DNA of 64,000 nucleotides from NCBI RefSeq assembly GCF_014298075.1, contig NZ_CP060418.1, positions 4,030,001 to 4,094,000 of the forward strand, in the 5' to 3' direction. The notes under the pieces were generated by a model. It was not told the DNA's origin. It ran no database searches and saw only the letters and a program-made list of their open reading frames with translations. How positions within the stretch are numbered: the stretch's first letter is position 1; every line of letters starts with the position of its first letter. Shown here one piece after another: positions 55,001 to 64,000 of this stretch. This DNA is from Enterobacter sp. JUb54. Lineage in GTDB: Bacteria > Pseudomonadota > Gammaproteobacteria > Enterobacterales > Enterobacteriaceae. Both the position numbers and the translations under genes were made by a program.

Positions 55001-55171
55001 GGTTTCCGCAGAGGCCCCGGTATAGGTGGCGGAGATTTTCACCGCCGGCGGCGCCACGTCAGGATACTGGGCAACCGGCAAGGTGCGGATGGCCAGGACC
55101 CCGGCGAGCATAATCAGAATCGCGATAACCCAGGCAAAGACCGGGCGTCGCACGAAGAAGCGAGAGAACAT
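52064..55171 (-). CDS. eefB: RND efflux pump inner membrane transporter EefB
   Basis: A 1035-aa HAE1-type proton antiporter, similar in size to AcrB. The first membrane helix starts at about residue 10, and the proton-relay pair D408-D409 lies in IGLLVDDAIVVVENVERI of helix 4. Two large periplasmic loops (about 30-335 and 560-865) separate 12 membrane segments. RPVFAWVIAILIMLAGVLAI at the N-terminus and the second DD-less half end with RRRPTQE. EefABC is known in K. aerogenes and K. pneumoniae, where it is usually silent under laboratory conditions. The start overlaps the eefA stop by one base. Confidence 0.94.
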   Translation of the reverse strand: MFSRFFVRRPVFAWVIAILIMLAGVLAIRTLPVAQYPDVAPPAVKISATYTGASAETLENSVTQVIEQQLTGLDNLLYFTSTSSSDGSVSITVTFEQGTDPDTAQVQVQNKVQQAESRLPSEVQQAGVTVEKSQSSFLLILAVYDKTNRATSSDISDWLVSNMQDPLARIEGVGSLQVFGAEYAMRIWMDPTKLASFALMPSDVQSAIEAQNVQVSAGKIGALPSSNAQQLTATVRAQSRLQTVDQFKNIIVKSKSDGSVVRVSDVARVEMGSEDYTALANLNGHPAAGIAVMMAPGANALDTSTLVKDKINEYRHQMPAGYDIAYPKDSTEFIKISIEDVIQTLIEAIVLVICVMYLFLQNFRATLIPAVAVPVVLLGTFGVLALFGYSINTLTLFAMVLAIGLLVDDAIVVVENVERIMRDEGLSALEATEKSMGEITGALIAIALVLSAVFLPMAFFGGSTGVIYRQFSVTIISAMMLSVVVALTLTPALCGALLSHSKPHTTGFFGAFNRLWGRTEQGYQHRVIGGLRRSVIMMGAFAVICAGMALAMWKLPGSFLPVEDQGEIMVQYTLPAGATAVRTAEVRRQVTDWFLTKEKDNTDVIFTVDGFSFSGSGQNAGMAFVSLKNWSERKGAENTAQAIALRATKELGSIRDASLFAMIPPSVDGLGQSNGFTFELMSSGGTDRDRLMKMRTQLLAAANQSTELQSVRANDLPQMPQLQVDIDNNKAVSLGLSLSDVTDTLSSAWGGTYVNDFIDRGRVKKVYIQGDSEARAVPSDLNKWFVRGSDDSMTPFSAFASTHWEYGPESLVRYNGSAAFEIQGENASGFSSGAAMDKMEALANNLPAGTTWAWSGLSLQEKLASGQAMSLYAISILVVFLCLAALYESWSVPFSVIMVIPLGLLGAALAAWMRDLSNDVYFQVALLTTIGLSSKNAILIVEFAEAAVDEGYSLSRAALRAAQTRLRPIVMTSLAFVAGVLPLAVATGAGANSRVAIGTGIIGGTLTATLLAIFFVPLFFVLVKRLFTRRRPTQE

Positions 55172-56295
55172 CAGGCATTGCCCCCGTTAGTGGTGGCTTC
55201 GACCGCTTTGACCTGCTGGCCAATGCTGACCTTCGAGGTGCCTTCGACAATCAGTTTATCGCCGGCCTTCAGACCGGTAACCACCAGCCATTTGTCGCCA
55301 TAGGTTTCGCCGGTTTCCACTTCACGCTGTTCCACTTTGTTGCTGCTGTCGACGATCAGTGCGGTGGCGGTGCCTTTGGCATCGCGGGTAATCCCCTGCT
55401 GAGGCGCCAGAATCGCATCGTCCATGACCCCTTCATCGACGTGGGCGCGCACGAACATCCCCGGCAACAGGACGTGCTGCGGGTTAGGGAAGACCGCGCG
55501 CAGCGTGACCGAGCCGGTGGACTCATCCACCGCCACTTCCGTCAACGCCAGGCGGCCTTTCTCGCTATAGGTGCTGCCATCTTCCAGGGTCAGAGAGACG
55601 CTGAGGGTGTCGCTGTTGGTGGCCAGGGTCTGTTTGCGCAAGCGCAGCAGATCGACGCTGGAGCGGGTGAGGTCGACATACATGGTGTCGAGGCCGCGAA
55701 CGGTGGCCAGCGCGGTATCCTGATCGGCAGACACCAGCGCGCCCGGGGTGACGGAGGAGATACCAATACGCCCGGCGATCGGCGAGGTGACGGTCGTCCA
55801 GTCGAGGTTGATGCGCGCGCTTTCGAGGGCCGCTTTTTGCGACTCTACGCTGGCTTTGTCCTGGTTACAGGTAGACATCGCATCGTCGGCATCCTGGCGA
55901 GACACGCCATTTTCCTTCACCAGCACCGCATAGCGCTGGGCTTTCTGACAGTCGGAGATCACCAGCGCCTGCGCCTGTTTCAGGGCGGCGGCGGATTGGT
56001 TGTAGGTCGCACGATAGCTGGAAGGGTCGATTTGATACAGCGCCTGTCCGGCTTTCACCATATCCCCTTCGGTAAACAGGCGTTTTTGAATAATGCCGCC
56101 AACCTGCGGGCGCACTTCCGCGCTTAGCGATGCCGTGGTGCGTCCGGTCAGCTCGCTGATCACTGAAACCGATTGATTTTTCAGGGTGACAACACCAACT
56201 TCCGGCGTCATCTGCGGGGGAGCGGATGTTTGCGCATTATCACATCCGCTGAGGAGTAATAGTGCCGCTGCGATGGGGAGTATTGTATATTTCAT
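55171..56295 (-). CDS. eefA: RND pump periplasmic adaptor EefA
   Basis: A 374-aa membrane fusion protein. Lipobox LLLLSGC with lipidated C18. The biotinyl-lipoyl-like domain is split (SLSAEVRPQVGGIIQKRLFT near 55-74 and SPIAGRIGISSVTPGALV near 159-176), with an α-hairpin of about 95-150 between them, then a β-barrel and membrane-proximal domain to 374. It connects EefB to EefC. It is the first structural gene of the operon and follows the TetR gene by 134 bases, a gap holding a 22-bp dyad. Confidence 0.93.
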   Translation of the reverse strand: MKYTILPIAAALLLLSGCDNAQTSAPPQMTPEVGVVTLKNQSVSVISELTGRTTASLSAEVRPQVGGIIQKRLFTEGDMVKAGQALYQIDPSSYRATYNQSAAALKQAQALVISDCQKAQRYAVLVKENGVSRQDADDAMSTCNQDKASVESQKAALESARINLDWTTVTSPIAGRIGISSVTPGALVSADQDTALATVRGLDTMYVDLTRSSVDLLRLRKQTLATNSDTLSVSLTLEDGSTYSEKGRLALTEVAVDESTGSVTLRAVFPNPQHVLLPGMFVRAHVDEGVMDDAILAPQQGITRDAKGTATALIVDSSNKVEQREVETGETYGDKWLVVTGLKAGDKLIVEGTSKVSIGQQVKAVEATTNGGNA

Positions 56296-56323
56296 TATAT
56301 ATTCTCAGGATGAACGACGTCCT

Positions 56324-56345
56324 CCTCGTTATTTCAATAACGAGG
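56324..56345. promoter_or_regulatory. 10-bp-arm palindrome between the TetR gene and eefA
   Basis: CCTCGTTATT (56324-56333), two bases, AATAACGAGG (56336-56345). It is 29 bases before eefA. As RNA it would fold around the eefA leader; as DNA it is a dyad operator. There is no T-run, so a terminator is less likely. Confidence 0.6.
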
Positions 56346-56429
56346 TTGTGGCCAGCTGATGACGCATTTCCGCGAAACGGAAACGACGAAAAGGGAATGC
56401 AATATTCCCGTTCTATTGATGGTGGTTAA

Positions 56430-56999
56430 TTATTTATCCGTTAATAACATAGTGGTTATTTCCCGATACAGTTTCTCGAGTATCTCTGGCTCTACGGTTT
56501 GCGGAACCAGGCGCCGATAAATCGTCCCTTCCATCATCACTGCGGTGACTTCTACGCAACAACGAACACGTTCCTCGCTGAGGTGCGGATAGGTCTTTTG
56601 TATGTGCGCGCAGGCGTTAGCAAACATACGTTTGTCGGCCTCGACCATCATGGCGGCGATTTGCGGGTTACGCGTCGCTTCTGCCGCCATTTCTAACATC
56701 AATGCGTCATCATCTTCATCCAGCGTTTCCCGGTGGGCAAGCACGCGGGGGATCTCATCCGTCTGGGTATTCCCGTCCATTTTAGTGATGCGGTAATCAA
56801 TGATACGGCGGATCATTTCTTCAATGATGGCGTCTTTATTGGCAAAGTAACGATAGATTTGCCCGACGCTCAGGCTGGCCTGGCTGGCGATGTTCGCCAT
56901 GCTGGCCCCGTGGAAACCATGATGGCGAAAGCAGTGGCGTGCGGCAGCGATGATCTCATCCTGTCGGCGTTTTTGTCGGTCGGCCAGTGCGCTGCTCAT
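56430..56999 (-). CDS. TetR-family repressor of eefABC
   Basis: A 189-aa TetR regulator. The HTH is at about residues 14-58: IIAAARHCFRHHGFHGASMA then IASQASLSVGQIYRYFANKD. The C-terminal ligand domain follows. The start at 56999 has a GAGGATA site, while an upstream ATG at 57041 falls in the operator. It lies directly upstream of eefA on the same strand, with a perfect palindrome 24 bases before its own start, so autorepression and repression of the pump are likely. I cannot confirm a published name. Confidence 0.9.
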   Translation of the reverse strand: MSSALADRQKRRQDEIIAAARHCFRHHGFHGASMANIASQASLSVGQIYRYFANKDAIIEEMIRRIIDYRITKMDGNTQTDEIPRVLAHRETLDEDDDALMLEMAAEATRNPQIAAMMVEADKRMFANACAHIQKTYPHLSEERVRCCVEVTAVMMEGTIYRRLVPQTVEPEILEKLYREITTMLLTDK

Positions 57000-57022
57000 G
57001 GTGTTATCCTCGGAATGAAGAG

Positions 57023-57040
57023 TGAGAACGATCGTTCTCA
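57023..57040. promoter_or_regulatory. Perfect 18-bp palindrome, TetR operator
   Basis: TGAGAACGATCGTTCTCA, a perfect dyad 24 bases upstream of the TetR gene. It is the natural operator for this regulator. The gap 57041-57198 is otherwise AT-rich and holds the promoter of the acetyltransferase that follows. Confidence 0.88.
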
Positions 57041-57198
57041 TTTTTCGTCATTATACGGTTTCAGCGAATGATGGAAAGGTTTTTTTGATTAAAAAAATGC
57101 TCAGGGAATTTACGCAGCAAATAATGGAGAAATTAAGTATTTTTTGTGAATTTAAGGTATAGGTATTTCTTATAAATATTCAATTATGGAGAATTAAG

Positions 57199-57615
57199 AT
57201 GGCATTAATAATAACAAAAAGCATTAATCCGGCGGATCAGGAAGAGTTGTTCGCAGGACTACGAGAATATAATCTGCGGTATCTCGATGCGACACAATTT
57301 GGTGAAACCGGCGTCTATATCCGTGACGAAGCGGGGGTCATGTTGGGCGGACTGATTGCCAAAAGAAAGGCTAACTGGTTGTGTATTGACTATTTATGGG
57401 TCAGCGAGGCGCAGCGCGGCGGCGGCCTGGGCAGCCAGCTGATGCGTGAGGCGGAAAACCAGGCGCGGGAGGCGGGGTGTCGCCATGTGCTGGTCGATAC
57501 CTTTAGCTTTCAGGCCCTGCCGTTCTACCAAAAACAGGGCTATCAGCTGCAGATGTCGCTCCCGGATTTCCCCCACGTCGGCATGGAGCGCCACTATCTC
57601 TCGAAGGCGCTATAG
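57199..57615 (+). CDS. GNAT-family N-acetyltransferase
   Basis: A 138-aa GNAT protein. [20 protein letters not shown] at about residues 63-82 contains the acetyl-CoA loop [30 protein letters not shown] near 108-127 is the C-terminal part. It is divergent from the eef repressor across an AT-rich gap and convergent with a second TetR gene. Its codons in the first 20 residues are A-rich, unlike the GC-rich remainder. The substrate is unknown; ArsN-like or antibiotic acetylation cannot be told from the sequence. Confidence 0.84.
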   Translation: MALIITKSINPADQEELFAGLREYNLRYLDATQFGETGVYIRDEAGVMLGGLIAKRKANWLCIDYLWVSEAQRGGGLGSQLMREAENQAREAGCRHVLVDTFSFQALPFYQKQGYQLQMSLPDFPHVGMERHYLSKAL

Positions 57616-57642
57616 CCCTGCCGGGGAGTGCCGCTTCGTGGC

Positions 57643-58290
57643 CTATCCCGCAATGCCCTGTCGGAGCAGCGCCAGCGCATGGTCAACGATGTTCTGGCGG
57701 GTGATCGCCGCTAAACGTTCATCGGTACGCAGGCGCGAGAACGGCACCAGCACCAGGCTAATCAGCGAGGTAAACAGCAGCGCTGGCGACAGGGCCGGGT
57801 TGATTTTGCCCTCCTCCTGCCAGCGTGTGACCGTATTCAGCATCAGGTGATAGCGCTCTTCGCCGAAGCGGGCATGTATATGCTGGCGCAGCACCGGCAT
57901 CTCGCCGATCATCTCCTGCATCCACAGGGGCGCAAACCAGGCGTGTTGCTCCGCCAGGGTGCCCAGCTCGTCAATCAGCAGCGTGAGGGCGGTGACCGGG
58001 TCGTCCGCATGGGCGACGAAAATCTTGCTGATCTGGTGACGCAGCGGCATGAAACGTTCTTCCAGCAGCTGGTCCACCAACGCTTCCCGCGAGCTGAAGT
58101 AGTAATGCAGCATCGCCGGGGTGACCCCCGCTTCTTTGGCGATCGCATTGAGCGAGGTATGGCCGATGCCCTGACGGGCAAACAGCGCAAGGGCAATATC
58201 CATTAGCTGTTCGCGGTTGGCCGTACCGGGTTTTTTACCCCGCGGACGGCCAGGGCGGCGAGGGACATCATTGTCTTTTTGTGCGCGCAT
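57643..58290 (-). CDS. TetR-family repressor next to an MFS pump
   Basis: A 215-aa TetR protein with a basic N-terminal tail (RRPGRPRGKK). The HTH is at about residues 27-72: LMDIALALFARQGIGHTSLN then IAKEAGVTPAMLHYYFSSRE. It is divergent from the 14-segment MFS gene; the 80-base gap holds an ATTAATT dyad. The usual arrangement is that the repressor senses the pump's substrate. Not related closely to the eef repressor. Confidence 0.9.
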   Translation of the reverse strand: MRAQKDNDVPRRPGRPRGKKPGTANREQLMDIALALFARQGIGHTSLNAIAKEAGVTPAMLHYYFSSREALVDQLLEERFMPLRHQISKIFVAHADDPVTALTLLIDELGTLAEQHAWFAPLWMQEMIGEMPVLRQHIHARFGEERYHLMLNTVTRWQEEGKINPALSPALLFTSLISLVLVPFSRLRTDERLAAITRQNIVDHALALLRQGIAG

Positions 58291-58331
58291 TTCGGAATGT
58301 TCTCTTGACGTGATTCATCATTTCCCTAAAT

Positions 58332-60778
<2,447 letters not shown>

Positions 60779-60880
60779 GATTATCCCGTTTATCGGAAAG
60801 ATGATTCTCAATATCCCAGTATTATCATTTATGACGGCAGAGTCCATGATGAGCGCAGTGATACCGGACCCGGAGGCGTT

Positions 60881-61510
60881 ATGTCAGGCGACTTTCTTGA
60901 TATCGCCATCACACCTGATGTGATGGATGTGCAGCATGAAATGGGCAGTGACGGCATGTGGCAGTCCCCGCACCGTCCGCGTCGGGGCGAGCGCTTCTCT
61001 GCCAGCGAAGAAGAGATGATTACCACCCGCGACAGTTTTTACCTGGCGACGATCTCCCAGACCGGCTGGCCCTACATCCAGCATCGCGGTGGGCCTGCGG
61101 GATTTCTTCACCTGCTCGATGACACCACCCTGGCGATGGCCGATTTTGGTGGTAACCGGCAGTACATCACCACCGGCAACCTGCGCGGTAGCGACCGGGC
61201 CTGCCTGTTTTTGATGGATTACCCGCGGCGTGCGAGGCTCAAAATTTATGCCACCATTGAGGTGCTGGCGAAGGAGGATGCGCCTGAACTGCTGGCGCGG
61301 GTCACACCGGAAAACTATCGGGCCAGAGTCGAACGGATTTATCGCTTTCATCTTCAGGCATTCGACTGGAACTGCCCGCAGCATATTACGCCGCGCTACA
61401 GCCCGCAGCAGATCGCGGAATACAGCCAGACGCTGCAACAGCGCATCCATGAACTGGAGCAGGAAAACCAACGACTGCAACAACAGTTAACCCTCAAAGG
61501 AGAGCCATGA
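60881..61510 (+). CDS. Pyridoxamine 5'-phosphate oxidase-like flavin-binding protein
   Basis: A 209-aa protein with a split-barrel FMN-binding domain (about 40-160), seen in [20 protein letters not shown] near residues 53-72, [20 protein letters not shown] near 90-109 and [18 protein letters not shown] near 112-129. A C-terminal tail (about 180-205, [20 protein letters not shown]) has heptad leucines and looks like a coiled coil for assembly. The GGAGG site supports the start. The next gene starts within its stop codon. The substrate is unknown; this group is often placed near oxidative-stress genes. Confidence 0.82.
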   Translation: MSGDFLDIAITPDVMDVQHEMGSDGMWQSPHRPRRGERFSASEEEMITTRDSFYLATISQTGWPYIQHRGGPAGFLHLLDDTTLAMADFGGNRQYITTGNLRGSDRACLFLMDYPRRARLKIYATIEVLAKEDAPELLARVTPENYRARVERIYRFHLQAFDWNCPQHITPRYSPQQIAEYSQTLQQRIHELEQENQRLQQQLTLKGEP

Positions 61511-61980
61511 TGACCGATCACCGTCCGCCATTACCGCCGTTTACCCGTGAAAGCGCGATGCAAAAGGTGCGCGCCGCAGAAGATGGCTGGAACAGCCGCG
61601 ATGCGCAAAAAGTGGCGCAGGCCTATACCATCGACAGTGAGTGGCGCAACCGCAGTGAGTTTGTGCATGGCCGGGCCGAAATCATCGACTTCCTGACGCG
61701 AAAATGGAACAAAGAGCAGGAATATCGCTTAATCAAGGAGCTGTGGGCATGGAGCGATGAGCGTATCGCGGTGCGGTTTGCCTACGAGTGGTGTGATGAT
61801 AGCGGCCAGTGGTTTCGCTCCTACGGCAACGAAAACTGGGCCTTCGATGAGCATGGGCTGATGCATACCCGCTACGCCTGCATTAACGACCTGCCGATTG
61901 CGCAGAGCGAGCGCCTGTTCCACTGGCCTCAGGGGTGCCGCCCGGATACGCATCCGGGACTGAGCGAACTGGGGCTGTAG
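61510..61980 (+). CDS. NTF2-like protein, DUF1348 family
   Basis: A 156-aa single-domain protein of the SnoaL/NTF2-like fold, DUF1348 type. [20 protein letters not shown] near residues 19-38, then [20 protein letters not shown] near 45-64, then the strand [20 protein letters not shown] near 107-126. Tandem ATGs at 61507 and 61510 overlap the stop of the flavin-protein gene, so translation is coupled; 61510 has the better distance to AAGGAG. The pair is likely a functional unit. Function unknown. Confidence 0.82.
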   Translation: MTDHRPPLPPFTRESAMQKVRAAEDGWNSRDAQKVAQAYTIDSEWRNRSEFVHGRAEIIDFLTRKWNKEQEYRLIKELWAWSDERIAVRFAYEWCDDSGQWFRSYGNENWAFDEHGLMHTRYACINDLPIAQSERLFHWPQGCRPDTHPGLSELGL

Positions 61981-61996
61981 ACAGGCGCGCTTCGGG

Positions 61997-62533
61997 TTAA
62001 TCCGCTTTCGGGAAGTCGACGACGGTGTCATTCACCCGGTTCACCATGTTGGTGAACAGAATAGCGCTCACCGCGCTGATGATCTCAATCACCTGCTGGT
62101 CGCTGAAGCCGGCGTGGCGCACCGCGCTGACCTCCGCTTCTGGCAGGGTGCCGCGGGTCGTCACCAGCGTCTGGACGAAGGTCACCAGCGTGTTGATGCG
62201 GGCATCGTCAGCATAATCACCGTGGCGCAGCGCCTGGATCTGCTCGCGGCTGTAGCCCGCTTTTTTCGCCATCAGGGTGTGTGCCGCCAGGCAATAATCA
62301 CAGCCGGTGGCTTCGCTCACCGCCACGTTAATGGCCTCCAGCTCTTTTGCGTTCAGACTGCCTTTGCTCAGCATCGCGTTGTGCGCCAGCGCCTGCTGTA
62401 ACGCCGCCGGCGAATGGCCGCCAATGGTCAGATAGGCGTTCGGGACCTTGCCCATCGCTTTCTTCATCCCGGTAAAAATCTCGGCGGCTTTCCCGGTGAC
62501 GTCTTGTTCATGAATCTCAGTTAAACGGCTCAT
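61997..62533 (-). CDS. Carboxymuconolactone decarboxylase/AhpD-family protein
   Basis: A 178-aa all-helical AhpD-like protein. The redox motif is EATGCDYCLAAHTLMAKKAG at about residues 74-93, with the CxxC and following His of the alkylhydroperoxidase core. It can therefore act as a peroxidase or thiol-disulfide protein rather than a true decarboxylase. It is divergent from an AraC-type regulator gene with a 118-base gap, and convergent with the NTF2-like gene (16 bases between stops). Confidence 0.87.
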   Translation of the reverse strand: MSRLTEIHEQDVTGKAAEIFTGMKKAMGKVPNAYLTIGGHSPAALQQALAHNAMLSKGSLNAKELEAINVAVSEATGCDYCLAAHTLMAKKAGYSREQIQALRHGDYADDARINTLVTFVQTLVTTRGTLPEAEVSAVRHAGFSDQQVIEIISAVSAILFTNMVNRVNDTVVDFPKAD

Positions 62534-62651
62534 AGTGTGCTCCTGTCTGGGTTAGGGTATGTCGTGGCAATGAGGTCATCTTAGGGAAGTTCCGCGTGCT
62601 AGACTGAGGCTCTGCGTCTCATATTTATGTCTTATCGTCTCAGGGAGTGGC

Positions 62652-63557
62652 ATGGACAGTCTCAGTCATCTGTTGGCGCTGCTGGCGCCGCGTTGTGAAG
62701 TGAATCTGCACTGTCGGTTTGGCGGCCGCTGGCAGGCCGGGCATGAGCAAATGCGCCGTGGGGTGGTGCCGTGGCACTTTGTCCTGCACGGCGAGGGGCG
62801 GCTGACGGTCGGCAAACAAAGCCGGCATATGCGGGCGGGGGATGTGATCCTCCTGCCGCATGGTTCGCCGCATCTGATGGAGAGCCTGGTGGAGTGGGGC
62901 CAGATCCTGCCCGTCGCCCACCGCTTTAACGGCACGGTGACCGAGGTGCGTACCGGCAGCGACCATGATGCGCTGGAGATGCTGTGCGGGGAATTTTACT
63001 TCGGGCCACACGTTAGCTGGCTGTTTGCGCAAGAGACCGATCTGATTCACCTGCATACCGACGAGCGGGCGGAGTGCCCGGAGCTGGCGCTGCTGCTTGA
63101 CGTACTGGTGCGCGAAAGCCTGCTGGAGCACCCCGGCGGCGCGGCGATTGTGCGCAGCCTCGGCGATACGCTGCTGGTATTCCTGTTGCGCACGCTGCTG
63201 GGCAGCGACACCCCGCCGGAGGGCCTGCTGCGCCTGATGAGTGATGAACGGCTGATGCCCGCGGTGCTGGCGGTGCTGGCGGCGCCGGAGCAGCCGTGGA
63301 CGCTGGAGAGCATGGCCGCCCGTGCGTTTCTGTCGCGCGCCACCTTCGCGCGTCACTTTGCCCGCGTCTATCACCTGACGCCGCAGGCGTGGCTCTCGCA
63401 ATTGCGGATGGCGATGGCCGCGCGCCTGTTGCGCATTGAGCGGCAGACCAACCTCGAGGTGATTGCCGGGCGCTGCGGATTTCAGTCACAGGCGTCGTTC
63501 TCAAAGACCTTTAAGAAGCTGTATGGCGTGACCCCCGGCGAGTGGCGGCGTCGCTAA
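62652..63557 (+). CDS. AraC-family regulator with cupin sensor domain
   Basis: A 301-aa AraC-type activator. The N-terminal cupin domain (about 1-170) has the segments WHFVLHGEGRLTVGKQSRHM near 37-56 and RAGDVILLPHGSPHLM near 57-72. The double-HTH domain (about 200-300) contains LESMAARAFLSRATFARHFA near 215-234 and LEVIAGRCGFQSQASFSKTF near 269-288. It is divergent from the AhpD-like gene, which it probably controls, as often seen for this type of pair. Confidence 0.88.
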   Translation: MDSLSHLLALLAPRCEVNLHCRFGGRWQAGHEQMRRGVVPWHFVLHGEGRLTVGKQSRHMRAGDVILLPHGSPHLMESLVEWGQILPVAHRFNGTVTEVRTGSDHDALEMLCGEFYFGPHVSWLFAQETDLIHLHTDERAECPELALLLDVLVRESLLEHPGGAAIVRSLGDTLLVFLLRTLLGSDTPPEGLLRLMSDERLMPAVLAVLAAPEQPWTLESMAARAFLSRATFARHFARVYHLTPQAWLSQLRMAMAARLLRIERQTNLEVIAGRCGFQSQASFSKTFKKLYGVTPGEWRRR

Positions 63558-63645
63558 CAGCAAAAAATAGTCGTCCGGTTTTCGGTTGTTGCATCTGCGG
63601 CGTACAGGCCAGAATCCGCAATATCACCACAACACCGGAGGATCT

Positions 63646-64000
63646 ATGGATTTCACACAACAGCATCACCAGGCCACGCCACTGCTGCTGGCCAACGTCT
63701 GGGACGTCACCAGCGCCAGCGCCGCCGCCGAGGCCGGGTATACGGCGATAGGAACCTCCAGCGCCGCGATCGCCCACAGCCTGGGGTTGGACGATGGCGA
63801 AGCGTTGCCGTTCGCGGAACTGCTGTATCGGGTCACCCGCATTCGCGCCCGGGTGGCGTTACCGCTCAGCGTGGATATGGAAGCGGGCTATGGCGCCAGC
63901 GCAGAAGAGGTGGTAGAAAATCTGCTCGCCCTGGCGCACAGCGGGGTGGTCGGCGTCAATCTCGAAGACAGCGTGGTGAACGAGGGCGTACGGACTCTGG
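63646..64000 (+). CDS. Isocitrate lyase/PEP mutase-family protein, N-terminal part
   Basis: The first 118 codons of a gene running past the right edge. The start MDFTQQHHQATPLLLANVWD has a CGGAGGATCT site. GYTAIGTSSAAIAHSLGLDD near residues 31-50 and LPLSVDMEAGYG near 72-83 (metal-binding Asp-Met-Glu) with VGVNLEDSV near 102-110 are the PEP mutase/isocitrate lyase barrel strands. It may cleave or form a carbon-carbon or phosphorus-carbon bond; a link to phosphonate use cannot be claimed from this part. It lies 88 bases after the AraC gene. Confidence 0.85.
   Translation, partial: MDFTQQHHQATPLLLANVWDVTSASAAAEAGYTAIGTSSAAIAHSLGLDDGEALPFAELLYRVTRIRARVALPLSVDMEAGYGASAEEVVENLLALAHSGVVGVNLEDSVVNEGVRTL

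Noticed and set aside
57199-57615. GNAT protein as a TacT/AtaT-type toxin
   Set aside because: No ribbon-helix-helix antitoxin gene precedes it, and the upstream gap holds only the TetR operator and promoter sequence.

Overview
The window looks like chromosomal DNA from an enterobacterium close to Klebsiella, Raoultella or K. aerogenes. Three things point there: GC-rich coding sequence with enterobacterial REP and ERIC repeats, an ilvBN-uhpABCT backbone that reads like E. coli K-12 at the protein level, and an eefABC efflux operon of the type known from K. aerogenes and K. pneumoniae. No rRNA, tRNA, phage, transposase or CRISPR was seen. Names rest on remembered family members and visible motifs; no database was searched.

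Backbone and insertions. As I recall the K-12 order, the conserved series is yidJ-yidH-yidG-yidF, emrD, tisB/istR, ivbL-ilvB-ilvN, uhpA-B-C-T, yicN, nepI, yicS, yicL. That series is here in order, interrupted by accessory blocks: dsdC-dsdX-dsdA (D-serine) between yidF and emrD; an EamA transporter and an acetyltransferase between emrD and tisB; deoQKPX (deoxyribose) between ilvN and uhpA; a LysR gene, an ERIC element and an SRPBCC gene around yicN; and about 20 kb between nepI and yicS.

The 20-kb block (25.3-45.4 kb) carries three catabolic modules: 2-aminoethylphosphonate use (phnXW, phnR, phnSTUV), a lactose/cellobiose-family PTS with a LamB-type porin and LacI regulator but no hydrolase, and gallate degradation (galT-galA, galR, galB-galC-galD plus an unassigned NAD(P)-dependent dehydrogenase). 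The phn module holds a 12-copy, 67-bp-period REP array, and two copies of a 17-nt GntR-type operator lie before phnW and phnS.

From 46.9 kb onwards come murQP (N-acetylmuramic acid), a Bcr/CflA exporter behind eefABC with its TetR repressor and a perfect 18-bp palindrome, a second TetR/MFS pair, and small stress or redox genes (flavin-binding, NTF2-like, AhpD-like, AraC). The right edge cuts an isocitrate lyase/PEP mutase-family gene; the left edge cuts the sulfatase.

The most detailed regulatory site is the SOS-controlled tisB toxin with its IstR-1 antitoxin RNA at 9.28-9.81 kb: a 29-aa toxin gene, a consensus LexA box, and a leader site complementary to the sRNA 5' end. The most likely undescribed biology is the extra dehydrogenase in the gallate operon, the double-HTH GalR, and the PTS-porin unit of unknown substrate.
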